Assembly (NCBI GenBank): GCA_045536365.1
Contig: JAZSNL010000030.1
Coordinates: 62,001 to 126,000 of the forward strand
Source of the DNA: JAZSNL01 sp045536365
GTDB taxonomy: Bacteria; Bacillota_I; Bacilli_A; ML615J-28; CAG-313
Direction of reading: 5' to 3'
Length of the DNA: 64,000 nt
In this document: positions 1 through 10,500 of the stretch, piece by piece
Layout of the letters: the number at the start of each line of letters is the position of its first letter
Position numbering within the stretch: position 1 is the first letter of the stretch
Made by a program: the position numbers and the translations under genes
The notes under the pieces: model-generated
The model's database searches: none
Told to the model about the DNA's origin: nothing
Seen by the model: only the letters and a program-made list of their open reading frames with translations

Positions 1-408
1 ATTAATAACATTATAAATGACTTACCTTATGGGCTTGATACTTATTTAACCAATGAATATAAAAAAGGTATAGATTTATCTGAAGGGCAATGGCAAAGAA
101 TTAAACTTGCTAAAATGATTTATAAGAATTCAAATATCGTATTTATGGATGAACCTACAGCAGCAATTGATGCTATACAAGAATACAATTTATTTAAGAT
201 GATCTCTAATATTACAAAGAATAAAATGACTTTTCTAGTTTCACATAGAATTGGATTTGCAAAATTAGCTGATAGAATTATAGTGCTTCAAGGGGGTAAA
301 ATTGTTGAGGATGGTACTCATGATGAACTAATACAAAAAAAAGGTATCTACTATAATATGTATGAAGGTCAAGCAAAAATGTATAAGGATGGTGTATTAA
401 ATGAATAG
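1..408 (+). CDS. ABC transporter ATP-binding domain, 3' part only
   Basis: The reading frame is open from base 1, so the gene begins before the window; only about 135 C-terminal residues are present. They contain an ABC signature variant (LSEGQWQR), Walker B (IVFMDEPT) and the H-loop (SHRIGFA), which together identify a nucleotide-binding domain. The last codons overlap the next gene by 8 bases (401-408), which indicates translational coupling. Together with the downstream ABC protein it probably forms a heterodimeric exporter energised by ATP at the cytoplasmic membrane. The substrate cannot be told from this part. Q and W in the signature in place of the usual GG-E/K are slightly divergent, as seen in one half of many asymmetric exporters. 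Confidence 0.9.
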   Translation: MNNIINDLPYGLDTYLTNEYKKGIDLSEGQWQRIKLAKMIYKNSNIVFMDEPTAAIDAIQEYNLFKMISNITKNKMTFLVSHRIGFAKLADRIIVLQGGKIVEDGTHDELIQKKGIYYNMYEGQAKMYKDGVLNE

Positions 409-2143
409 AATGTTTTTGTTGTCATTCAAATCAAATTTTAAAAATAAAAAAGCATTATTTTTCATGTATATTTTTTTAAAAATTATTTTAATAATCATCC
501 CTACTATAACTCTATATTTAAATAATTATTTATATAATTATTTATCACGTGAATTTGATAAATATATTGCTGTAACGTATTTAATATTTTACTTATTATC
601 TAGTGTTTTGTTATCATCAATATTAAACTATTTATGCAATGCTACCTCATTAAAAATACAAGAATATTCAAAAATTGAAGCACAAAAAATGTTCAACCAA
701 TTTGTACTTAATCTGGATTATGAATTAATGGAAGATAATTCAATTTATAATGATATTAATATAATGAGTTCTATATACACAAATTTGATTTCTAATTATT
801 TGTTTCAAATATTGGAAATTGTTTCTAAACTATTAACATTAATCTCACTTGTAGTTTGTTTGTTGAGTTTTAAATGCTATTTATTAATAATAATTGTTAT
901 ATTAATATCTTTATTATATTATTTTGTAATAAGGAAAAATAATTCTCTTATATATTATGAACAATTAAAACGTATTCCTGAAGTTAGAGAAGGAAATTAT
1001 TTATATAAAATTTTAAGCAACAGAAATAGTTTAAAAGAGATTAAAACTGATAATAGTCAATCATTCATTATTAATGAATGGGAAAATAAGCGTAAAAAAA
1101 TCATTCGTGAAACAACTAAACTTAAATTTAAAACTGTTTATAAAAAGTTGTATATTGATTTTATTTATTATCTAGTTTTTAATATATTAATTTTTCTTTT
1201 GATTTTAAGTTTAAAGGGAGGAAATCTTGATATAGGAGCTTTTACATCATTATATTATGGGTTTATGAATATACATTTAATCATCATTATTTTAATAGGA
1301 AGTATATTTAGTATAAATTTACAGACTAAAGAGTATAATAAAAGAATATATTTACTAAATAAGAAAGAGAAAGTAAAGACGAATATATGTTTTAAAAAAC
1401 AAATTATAATGGAAAATATTAGTTATTCATACCCTAATTCTACAACTGATATAATAAATGGAGTTACGTTGAGTATACATAAAGGTGAAAAAATAGGTAT
1501 AGTTGGAGAAAATGGTTGTGGTAAGACAACATTATTAAAAATTATTTTAGGTTTGTTGACTCCTCAGAGTGGTAAAATTATAATTGATGATGAAATTGTT
1601 AATGATTATAATATTAGTAATATTTCAGGTTTATTTCAAAATTTTGTTACTTATGCATCAACTATTGAAAAAGCTGTAATAGTAAATCACACATATGATA
1701 AAGAGAAACTAGAAAAAATTTATAAAGTTGTTAAACTTGATAAATTGATTGATAGTTTAAATTTGAAAGATAAAACTACAATCGGACAAGTATTTCCAAA
1801 TTCAATTGAATTAAGTGGTGGAGAAAAACAAAGATTAGCGTTTGCTCGTTGTTTATATAATGATGAAGCAGAATTATACTTTTTAGATGAACCAACAAGT
1901 AGTTTAGATGTGAATTTTGAAGTGGATGTATATAGGATGTTTTTGAATGAACTAAAAGAAAAAACCATTATAATGATTTCTCATAGATTAGCTTTTGCTC
2001 ATTACATGGACAAATTAATTGTGATGGATAAAGGTAAAATTGTAGAATATGGTTCTCATGAAGAATTAATGAGTTTAAAAGGGCATTATTATAATATGTA
2101 TACAAAGCAACTTGAATTAATAGAAGGTATAAAAAGGAATTAG
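401..2143 (+). CDS. ABC exporter half-transporter, fused membrane and ATPase domains
   Basis: This 580-residue protein has about 310 hydrophobic N-terminal residues with several membrane helices (type-1 exporter layout), followed by a nucleotide-binding domain. Walker A is GENGCGKTT (about residues 369-377), the signature is LSGGEKQR, Walker B is LYFLDEPTSS and the H-loop is SHRLAFA. Size and order match peptide, drug or lipid exporters of the MsbA/LmrA class. The start overlaps the preceding ABC gene, so the two are probably made in equal amounts and pair up. metK follows after 4 bases. The substrate is unknown; no precursor peptide gene is visible in the window. It could serve bacteriocin export or resistance, but nothing here decides that. 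Confidence 0.9.
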   Translation: MNRMFLLSFKSNFKNKKALFFMYIFLKIILIIIPTITLYLNNYLYNYLSREFDKYIAVTYLIFYLLSSVLLSSILNYLCNATSLKIQEYSKIEAQKMFNQFVLNLDYELMEDNSIYNDINIMSSIYTNLISNYLFQILEIVSKLLTLISLVVCLLSFKCYLLIIIVILISLLYYFVIRKNNSLIYYEQLKRIPEVREGNYLYKILSNRNSLKEIKTDNSQSFIINEWENKRKKIIRETTKLKFKTVYKKLYIDFIYYLVFNILIFLLILSLKGGNLDIGAFTSLYYGFMNIHLIIIILIGSIFSINLQTKEYNKRIYLLNKKEKVKTNICFKKQIIMENISYSYPNSTTDIINGVTLSIHKGEKIGIVGENGCGKTTLLKIILGLLTPQSGKIIIDDEIVNDYNISNISGLFQNFVTYASTIEKAVIVNHTYDKEKLEKIYKVVKLDKLIDSLNLKDKTTIGQVFPNSIELSGGEKQRLAFARCLYNDEAELYFLDEPTSSLDVNFEVDVYRMFLNELKEKTIIMISHRLAFAHYMDKLIVMDKGKIVEYGSHEELMSLKGHYYNMYTKQLELIEGIKRN

Positions 2144-2147
2144 AAAA

Positions 2148-3344
2148 ATGAAAAATATACGTTTTACATCAGAATCTGTTACAGAAGGACATCCTGATAA
2201 AGTTTGTGATATGATTTCTGATAGTATTTTAGATGCTTGTCTTGAACAAGATAAGAATTCATATGTCGCATGTGAAGTTTGTGTTACAACTGGATTAGTT
2301 ATCGTAATGGGTGAAATTACTTCAAAGGCTAATATTGACATTCAGAAAATTGTTAGAGAAGCAGTTAATGAGATTGGTTATAGTCATGGAAAATTTGGAT
2401 TTGATGCAGAAAATTTGGCTGTCTTAGTTGCTTTAGATAAACAATCACCAGATATTGCAATGGGTGTTAATAATGATGATGGAGCTGGGGACCAAGGAAT
2501 GATGTTTGGTTTTGCTAGTAATGAAACACCAGAATATATGCCTGCACCAGTTATGTTTGCTCATAGATTAACTAGAAGATTAACTGAATGTAGAAAAAGC
2601 AAAATGGTTGATTTCTTAAGACCAGATGGTAAAGCACAAGTTACAGTTGAATATGATAATAATAAGATTGTTAGAATTGATAATGTTGTTGTTTCAACGC
2701 AACATAGTGAAGATGTTACTATAGAAGAAGTAAGAGAATTTGTGTTAGAACATGTTATTAAAGCTGTTTTACCTGCTGAATTATTAGATGAAAAAACAAA
2801 ATATTATATTAATCCAACTGGTAGATTTGTAATTGGTGGACCTAAAGGAGACAGTGGGTTAACAGGAAGAAAAATCATCGTTGACACATATGGTGGATAT
2901 GCAAGACATGGTGGAGGAGCATTTAGTGGTAAAGATCCTTCAAAAGTTGATAGAAGTGCAGCTTATATGGCTAGATACATCGCTAAAAACTTAGTTGCTG
3001 CAGGATTTGCTGAAAAATTAGAAATAGGATTAAGTTATGCAATTGGTGTATCTGAACCAACATCTATCATGGTTAAAACATTTGGTACTGCAAAAGTAAG
3101 TGATTTAGAAATTATTGATGCTATTCGTAAAACATTTGTATTAACACCTAAAGGTATTATTAAACATTTAGGTTTAAGAAGACCAATTTATAAATTAACA
3201 ACAAATTATGGTCACTTTGGTAAAGACAATTTACCTTGGGAACAATTAGATATAGTTGATGAATTAAAATGTATTTTAAAAAAATTAAAAATAACTGAGG
3301 CTGACTCAATAGGCCAATATTTAGATTTAATTGAATTACTCTAA
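2148..3344 (+). CDS. metK: S-adenosylmethionine synthetase
   Basis: This 398-residue protein matches MetK in length and motifs: the N-terminal TSESVTEGHPDKVCD ATP/methionine loop, GAGDQG in the middle, and the glycine-rich GGGAFSGKDPSKVDRSAAY segment binding phosphate and metal. It makes S-adenosylmethionine, phosphate and diphosphate from methionine and ATP in the cytoplasm. The usual CDQISD is CDMISD here, a small deviation. It starts 4 bases after the ABC exporter gene with an AAAAGG-type ribosome site inside that gene's end, so all three are probably one operon. It is the last chromosomal gene before the conjugative element. The linkage of metK to an exporter pair may be chance or may reflect a SAM-dependent peptide product; there is no direct evidence for the latter. 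Confidence 0.97.
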   Translation: MKNIRFTSESVTEGHPDKVCDMISDSILDACLEQDKNSYVACEVCVTTGLVIVMGEITSKANIDIQKIVREAVNEIGYSHGKFGFDAENLAVLVALDKQSPDIAMGVNNDDGAGDQGMMFGFASNETPEYMPAPVMFAHRLTRRLTECRKSKMVDFLRPDGKAQVTVEYDNNKIVRIDNVVVSTQHSEDVTIEEVREFVLEHVIKAVLPAELLDEKTKYYINPTGRFVIGGPKGDSGLTGRKIIVDTYGGYARHGGGAFSGKDPSKVDRSAAYMARYIAKNLVAAGFAEKLEIGLSYAIGVSEPTSIMVKTFGTAKVSDLEIIDAIRKTFVLTPKGIIKHLGLRRPIYKLTTNYGHFGKDNLPWEQLDIVDELKCILKKLKITEADSIGQYLDLIELL

Positions 3345-3495
3345 AAAATAACAATTTTTTACAATTCAACTAATGTATAATATTAGTGTATAAACTAATA
3401 TTATATGCAGTATATTTTTAGATTATACGCATTAATATTTAAAATCTTAAAATTTATAATCTTATTAAATAAGATTACAAAGGAGGGATTATGTA
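3345..3495. other. AT-rich junction between metK and the conjugative element
   Basis: No gene is visible. The stretch contains several inverted repeats: alternating ACTAAT/ATTAGT blocks around 3368-3403, AGATTATA with TATAATCT across roughly 3419-3463, and AATCTTAT/ATAAGATT about 3457-3476. The left end of the element should lie here or just downstream, because metK is a housekeeping gene and the leader at 3480 belongs to the element. I could not find a direct repeat shared convincingly with the right end, so the exact attachment site is not assigned. Confidence 0.4.
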
Positions 3496-3558
3496 ATGCG
3501 TTGGACAAACGACACTACGCCGCTTCGAATACGTAGCGGTTGCTATGATAATACATAA
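3496..3558 (+). CDS. Short leader peptide of the element's first operon
   Basis: A 20-codon reading frame (MRWTNDTTPLRIRSGCYDNT) preceded by AGGAGGG at 3481-3487 with normal spacing. It is much more GC-rich than its surroundings and contains the inverted repeat CCGCT/AGCGG and CTACG/CGTAG within the coding bases. A strong intrinsic terminator follows 35 bases after its stop. A short, well-initiated frame before a terminator is the standard arrangement of a ribosome-mediated attenuator, as known for other leader peptides of mobile elements and resistance genes. I do not recognise a named family. It could instead be a structured RNA with a chance reading frame, but the ribosome site argues for translation. 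Confidence 0.5.
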   Translation: MRWTNDTTPLRIRSGCYDNT

Positions 3559-3592
3559 ATTGTATTATACAACTTAATATTATAAATAAACT

Positions 3593-3638
3593 GGCAATTA
3601 TGGCTAGGTACCTAGTATCTATCTATGATTGCCTTTTT
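3593..3638 (+). terminator. Intrinsic terminator / attenuator after leader peptide
   Basis: GGCAATTATGG (3593-3603) pairs with CTATGATTGCC (3623-3633) over 11 positions with two G-T pairs, followed by TTTTT. The loop contains the palindrome CTAGGTACCTAG. It lies between the leader peptide and the first regulator gene, so read-through here would decide expression of the element. Confidence 0.75.
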
Positions 3639-3673
3639 GTTTGCAGAATTTGTATTAATTTATACATTCGTGG

Positions 3674-3732
3674 ACCTCCTTGCGGATTTTTAAGTTTTTT
3701 TGAAAATTTAGAAATTCACAAGGAGGTTTTTT
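3674..3732 (+). promoter_or_regulatory. Long hairpin burying the Shine-Dalgarno of the next gene
   Basis: ACCTCCTTG (3674-3682) is the exact complement of CAAGGAGGT (3719-3727), which carries the ribosome site of the gene at 3736. The pairing continues inward through the A/T-rich arms with few mismatches to give a stem of about 25 pairs. A run of T follows the descending arm, so it can act as a terminator as well as a translation block. Confidence 0.65.
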
Positions 3733-3735
3733 ATT

Positions 3736-4179
3736 ATGAAAAAGAAAGTTATTTATAAGGTGACTACTAAATATTCAATTGAAATTGAAACTGAAAATAT
3801 TGATGAAGAAAAGTTAATTGAAGAGTTAAATAAAGAGTTTGAAAGACAACTTAAACAAGATAAAACATATCACGCAAGAACTGTATCATTAGAATACTTA
3901 AATCAAAAGTATGGATTTGAACTTGCTGATACAAGTTTAAGTGAAGATGAAATTGAATTAATAGAACAACAAGAATTAGAAAAAGAAGAATTTAATGAAA
4001 AATTACATGAAGCAATAGAAAAATTAAAACCAAGACAAAAAGAAATTATTATAAAAATATTCTTTGAAGAAAAGACACAAATTGAAGTAGCTAAAGAACT
4101 AGGAGTTACGAAAGGATGTATTTCTACTACTTTAGCTCGTGCTTTAGATAATTTGAGAAAGTATTTAAAAAAATTTTAA
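3736..4179 (+). CDS. Sigma-70 region 4-like regulator of the element
   Basis: A 147-residue acidic protein. The C-terminal 55 residues read KLKPRQKEIIIKIFF then EVAKELGVTKGCISTTLARALDNLRKYL, a helix-turn-helix of the sigma-70 region 4 type (about residues 90-145). No region 2 is seen, so it would not bind a -10 box like a complete sigma factor. Similar short region-4 proteins occur at the start of Tn916/Tn1549-type conjugative elements and in phages. It is the first full gene of the element and its ribosome site lies inside a long hairpin, so its synthesis is probably the main switch. The N-terminal half (beta-like, then EEKLIEELNKEFERQ) is not recognised. Confidence 0.75.
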   Translation: MKKKVIYKVTTKYSIEIETENIDEEKLIEELNKEFERQLKQDKTYHARTVSLEYLNQKYGFELADTSLSEDEIELIEQQELEKEEFNEKLHEAIEKLKPRQKEIIIKIFFEEKTQIEVAKELGVTKGCISTTLARALDNLRKYLKKF

Positions 4180-4287
4180 AAAATTTTTAAATTTTTTTCT
4201 AAAAACGTTAAACTTTTGACCACAAACTTTCCATATATAGTGAGGGGATATTTTTTCTCTTTAAAAGTTTTAAGTGGAGGACAAGTT
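4180..4287. other. Intergenic spacer with possible promoter
   Basis: The stretch after the sigma-like gene has A/T-rich self-complementary runs (about 4165-4198), then TTGACC near 4217 and TATATA near 4234. The spacing of those two boxes is too short for a standard promoter, so the site is not called. The sequence GTGAGGGGATA just before the next gene stands out as G-rich. Confidence 0.25.
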
Positions 4288-4578
4288 ATGGATAATAAAA
4301 AAGTTTATAGTTATTCATTAAAAAAGAAAAAACTTAAAAAATGGATCTATGAAAATAATTATACATTACCATATGTTGCTAAAAGATTAGGAATAAGTAA
4401 GGATGAACTTAAAAGGAAGTTATCAGAACATGATGGCTTTAATAAGCATCAAATCAAATCATTAATCTATTTAGTAGGAGCAAGTAATGCAATAGATATT
4501 ATCTACTTTCCTTCACTTAAAATTAAGAACAAGATTATTAGTGAAGTATTTAGGAAAGGAGGGAAAATGAGTAAATGA
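4288..4578 (+). CDS. Small HTH protein of the element
   Basis: The reading frame is open from 4216, but the ATG at 4288 is preceded by GTGGAGG at a good distance and is chosen as start (96 residues). The segment LKKWIYENNYTLPYVAKRLGISKDELKRKL (split here only in description) looks like an XRE-type helix-turn-helix, followed by a short helical tail. It ends with TGA inside ATGA, where the next gene begins, so the two are coupled. Role: probably a DNA-binding regulator or an accessory of the big protein that follows; no family is named with certainty. Confidence 0.65.
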   Translation: MDNKKVYSYSLKKKKLKKWIYENNYTLPYVAKRLGISKDELKRKLSEHDGFNKHQIKSLIYLVGASNAIDIIYFPSLKIKNKIISEVFRKGGKMSK

Positions 4579-7500
4579 ATGAAGTGAAAAGATTAAGCAA
4601 AAGAAATGAACTTATTGATGAAATGCTAAGGAATAGTTCAAAGCTTAAATCTTTTTATCACTTTACATCAATTAATCCACACATTACTCTTCATACTGCA
4701 TGTCAAGTAATTATTGAAAGAAATGATTTAGAAATTTGTCATTCATTTGAAGAGTGGAATGAAATAGGAAGAAGGATTAATAGAGGAGCAAAAGGAATTC
4801 TATATTATGATACAAATGGGTATAAAAGATATTTATTTGATAGTAGTGACACAAATGGAAAAGAAGAATTTACAAGATATTATTATCCGTTAGAAAGATT
4901 ATTAATTGGGTTAGATGAAATTAATAATACAAACCTAATTAATGATGAAAGAAGTGACTATAGAAAGATTCATAATGGTATAAAAACTTATCTTGAAAAT
5001 GATAATTATCTTACAAATGACTTAACTAGAAATAAGTTATTAATTGAAGGTATTAGTTATATCCTGTATTCAAAAACTGATAAACCTAATCAAGATAATA
5101 TTTATATTAATCCTCTTCCTTATTCATTAAATGAGAATGCAAACCTATTTAAAGAAATTTATTTTAAAGCTCATGAGATACAAAAAGAAATTGAAGAAGC
5201 ATATCTTTCTAGTTTAGAAAAAGAAGATGAAATTAATGTTGATGAGATTCATGATGAATTAATTGATGATTTTGAACAAGAATCATTTGATGAAGAAATT
5301 GAACAAATTGACATTAATGAAGAAACTGAAAATGAAGAAGTATTAGTTAAAGAGGAACACTCTTCTAATAAGTCTAAGTCAAAGCAAACTGGAATTAAAG
5401 ATAGAAAGAAAAAAGAACTTACTTTATTTGATGTATCAAGTGAGAAATCAAAAGAAGAAAAATTAATTGAATGGGGAATTAAACATGGTAGTGGATTTGT
5501 AGATGGAAGATTAAGAATTTATTATGAGTATCATAAAAATCCTACACTTTCAGACTTTGCTAAATTTATTAAAGATGAATATGGAATAGGTGGTATGAGT
5601 GATTCTACTCATAACTTGTGGAATGACTCTAAAGGTCTTTATCTAGAAAATAAGGATAAAGAACATGAAGATGCTAATGCAAAAGTATTTCTTAAATGGA
5701 ATGAAGTTGCGGTACATGTTGCTGATTTAATAGATGAAGATAATTATTTAACAGTTGATGAAAAGAATAGACTTAATATGTTTATTTTTATAAAAGAGAA
5801 TCCAGATATTAATGAAAAGATAAAAACATTAGTTGAAGAAAAGATTGAAGAAGCAGTAGATAATACAACTTCACTTTCTTGGGTTACTTATTTTGATGAA
5901 TTTGGTGAAGATGAAGATTTTGTAAGAAAGCATTTAGATCTATATTTATATCACCTTGAAGATAGTATTAAAGTTGCTGATGTTGAAGTAATGGATGATG
6001 GAATTGATGTAGTTTACTATGGTGATTATTGTAAGAATGTTGAATTTGATGATGAAGAAGAAATACAAAATCTTGAAGAAGAGCATGTTGAAATTAGCGA
6101 AGTTGAAGAAATAGTAGAAGATGAAGAACTTGGTGGATTAAAACAAAGATTTAAAAATAATATTGAAGCAATTAAATTACAAAAGAGACTTTATGAGGAA
6201 AATAGAAATCCTACTGATGAAGAAAGAAAAGTATTACTTAAGTATGTTGGATTTGGGGGACTTGCTCAAGCATTTGATGAGTTTAATGAAAAATGGAAAA
6301 ATGAATATATTGAACTTAAATCTCTACTTAGTGAAGTTGATTATGAAAGGGCAAAGGGAAGTGTATTAAATGCACACTTTACATCTCGTGAAGTAATTGA
6401 GGGAATTTATAAAGCATTAGAAAAGTTTGGAGTTGAAGGGAGCAATAAAGTTCTTGAGTCATCAATGGGAACAGGAAACTTTTTCAGATTTATGCCAGAA
6501 AGAATTAGTAATGATTCTAAACTATATGGAGTTGAACTGGACAACATTACAGGACGTATTGCTAAAAAGTTATATCCAGATGTTAATATTCAAATTAAAG
6601 GTTTTGAAGATACTACTTTTCCTAATAATCATTTTGATTTAGCGGTTGGAAATGTTCCTTTTGGAGGATATTCAGTTTATGACAAAGACTACAATAAATA
6701 TAATCTTTTAATCCACGATTACTTTATAGCTAAATCAGTTGATAAGGTAAGACCCGGTGGAATTGTTGCTGTAATTACAAGTAAAGGAACAATGGATAAA
6801 CAAAGTCAAAATGCAAGGAAATATATTGCTGATAGAGCTGAACTTATTGGAGCAATAAGACTTCCTAATACTGCATTTAAAAAACTAGCTGGGACTGAAG
6901 CAGTTGCTGATATTTTATTTCTTAAAAAAAGAGATACTCCTATAAACGCAACACTTGAGAACACCGAGTGGCTTGGAGTATCAAAAAATGAATTTGGTTA
7001 TGAACTTAATAACTACTTTATAAATCATAAAGAAATGATTTTAGGAACACTAAAAGAAGATTTTGGTTTATATGGAGCTATTGATTTAACTGTTATTCCA
7101 GATGAAAGAGATTTAAGTAAAGCACTTGATGAGGCAGTAAAACTTTTACCACAAGATATTTTTGAAAAAAGTATTAATGAAGAACTAATTGAAACAAGTA
7201 ATGAAAGAATAGAAGTTGATTATAATTTAAAAAATCTTTGTTTTAAAGTAGTTGATAATAAACTTTATCAAAGAGTAAATGATGAAATGGAAGAAGTTGA
7301 AATTCCTAAAACTCCAAAAGATGCGTTAATAAGAATAACAAAAATGATTGAGTTAAGAAAGAGTTTAAGAAATATACTTGATTTACAAATTAGTGGTTGT
7401 AGTGATGAAGTATTAGCTACTGAACAAGTAGAACTTAATCAAAAGTATGATGAGTTTGTGAAAAAGTATGGATTCTTAAATAGTAGCATTAATTCAAAGT

Positions 7501-10500
7501 TATTTAAAGACGATGGGGACTCTTCACTTTTATTTGCTTCAGAATTTATTTCAAGTGATAAAAAGACTGCAACTAAAGCTGATATTTATTTTAAACGAAC
7601 AATTAGACCATATACAAAAATCACATCTACAAACGATTCATTTGAGGCATTACAAATTTCTAAAAATGAACTGGGTAGAGTAGATATTTCATACATTGAA
7701 AGTTTAACTAAAAAAGACTATGACACAATTATTAAAGAACTCGGTAGCAGTATTTTTCGTGACCCAGAGCTTGTTGATATTGATGATAAATATTCTGGCT
7801 TTGTTACAAGTGAAGAGTATTTAAGTGGAAATGTAAAGAAGAAATTAATTACCGCATTTAATTATAAAAACTCATATCCTACGCTAGGCTTTGAAAAGAA
7901 TGTTAAGGCTCTAGAAGAAGTCCAACCTCCTCCATTAAAAGCAACTGAAATTGCTGTAAGACTTGGAGCAAGTTGGATTGATACAAAAATATATAAAGAC
8001 TTTTTAGTAGAAACATTAGATATTCCTTATTATTATGCTAGTGGAATAGATGTCTTTTATAACAAACATGATTCAAGTTATAGAGTAGATTTAACTGCTA
8101 ACTATATAAGAGGTTTTAGGTCTCAAAAAATAGCAAGTTTATCTACAACTCGTGCTTCTGCTTTTAGATTATTTGAAGATTCACTTAATTTAAAATCAAC
8201 TAGTATTTATGACACTATTGAAGTTGATGGTAAAGAAAAAAGAGTATTAAATAAGGAAGAAACAATTGCTGCAAGAGAAAAACAAAATAGAATTAAAGAC
8301 ATGTTTAAAGAATGGATTTTTAAAGATCCAGAAAGACGTGATATGTTAGAAGAAACATATAATAATTTATTTAATCAAATAAGACTACCTACCTATAATG
8401 GTTCTTACTTGAGGTTTCCAGAAATGAATCCAACAATTACACTTAAAGACCATCAAAAAGATGCAGTACATCGAATTATTACAAGTGGAAATACACTTTT
8501 ACATCATGTAGTAGGTGCAGGAAAAACTTATACAATATGTGCTGCAGCTATGAAGTTAAGACAATATGGACTAGCTAAAAAACCGATGATAGCAGTTCCT
8601 AATCATTTAGTTAGACAGTGGGCAAATGAGTTTAGAACTTTATACCCTAATGCTAATCTTTTAATTGCAACTAAAGAAGATTTAGAAAAAACAAATAGAG
8701 AAAAGTTTGTATCTAAAGTTGCACTAGGTGACTGGGATGCTGTAATTATTGCACAAAGTTCATTTGCTAAAATTCCGATTTCTACAGAACGTCAAATTAG
8801 AAAGATTAAAGAAGAAATATCTAAAATTGAAGCAAGTATTAGAAATGGTTGGGAAACTGATGGGGTTCCACGTGGAGCAATTAAAAATTTAGAAAGAATT
8901 AAAAAAAGTAGAGAAACAAGTTTAAAGAAATTACTTGATGAAGGTAAGAAAGATAGTGTATTAATATTTGAAAATTTAGGGGTTGATTACTTATTTATAG
9001 ATGAAGCTCATTTTTATAAAAATTTATTTTTATATACAAAAATGAATAATGTATCTGGTATTTCAACTGCCGCAAGTCAGAGGGCTACAGATTTACAACT
9101 AAAGTGTGAATATATTAATGAACTACATAAAGGTGATAAAGGAATTGTTTTTGCTACTGGTACACCAATATCAAATTCAATGACTGAAATGTATACAATG
9201 CAAACATATCTTCAGCCACGTACTTTACAAGAACTTGGAATTACATACTTTGATGGATGGGCAGCTGATTTTGGGGAAACCATAACATCTCTTGAAATGT
9301 CACCTAGTGGACAAGGGTATCGTGCTAAAACTAGATTTGCAAAGTTTACAAATCTACCTGAACTTTTAACTTTATATAGAAGTTTTGCAGATGTTAAAAC
9401 AAAAGACATGATAAAGCTTGATGTGCCAAACCAAGTAAGAAATGTTATAACACTTAAACCAAGTGAAAACATTATTGAACTTGCTGAAGAAATTGCAGAT
9501 AGAGCTGAAGCTATTAGTGGTGGTGGAGTTGATCCGCATATTGATAATATGCTTAAAGTTACATCTGATGGTAAAAAGTTAGCTCTTGATCCTAGATGTT
9601 TTGATCCTAATGCAGTTGATGAAATGGGAAGTAAACTTAATGAATGTGCTTATAGAGTAAGTGAAGTTTATAAAAAGACAAACCATTTTAAAGGAACACA
9701 ACTTATATTTTGTGACCTTTCTACTCCAAAGTGTGCATTTGATGATTATGAGTATGGAAAAGATTTTGATGTTTATAATGACCTAAAATATAAACTTACT
9801 ATTTTAGGTATTCCAAAAGAAGAAATAGCATACATTCATGAAGCAAATAGTGACCTTCAAAAACAAGCACTATTTTCTAAGGTTAATGAAGGTGAGATTA
9901 GAGTTTTAATTGGAAGTACTGAAAAATGTGGTGCAGGAACTAATGTTCAAAAAAGACTTATTGCTCTTCATCATCTTGATACACCATATAGACCAAGTGA
10001 TATGGAACAAAGGGAAGGAAGAATTATAAGACAAGGAAATCAAAATAGTGAGGTTGAAATTTATACTTATGTAACTGAAAGAACATTTGACTCATATTCT
10101 TATCAAATATTAGAAAACAAACAAAGATTTATTTCTCAAGTTAATAATGGAAATCTAACAATTAGAGAAGCTGATGATATAGATGAGGCAACTTTAACAT
10201 TTGCTGAGATTAAAGCAATAACAGCAGCTAATCCAAAAATTAAAAGAAAGATGGAACTTGATACTGAAATAGCAAGACTAAAAGTTTTAGAAGGACAGTA
10301 TAAAAAGAATTTATATCTTCTTCAAGATAAGATAAGACGTGACCTACCACTTGCAATTAGTAAACAAGAGTTATATTTAGAAAACTTAAAAAAGGATATT
10401 AGTTTACTAAATAGTCTTTATAAACCAGATAGTGAAGAGTTTTTAATTAATGTAAAAGGTATTAATTATACTGATAAAAAAGAAGGAACTAAAGCATTAG

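Noticed and set aside
4217..4240. Promoter TTGACC/TATATA before the small HTH gene
   Set aside because: Spacer of about 12 bases is too short for a standard sigma-A promoter.
4575..4578. UGA read as tryptophan (mycoplasma code)
   Set aside because: UGA serves as stop in an ATGA overlap, and Trp codons in metK, glpK and the alcohol dehydrogenase are TGG with normal-length frames.
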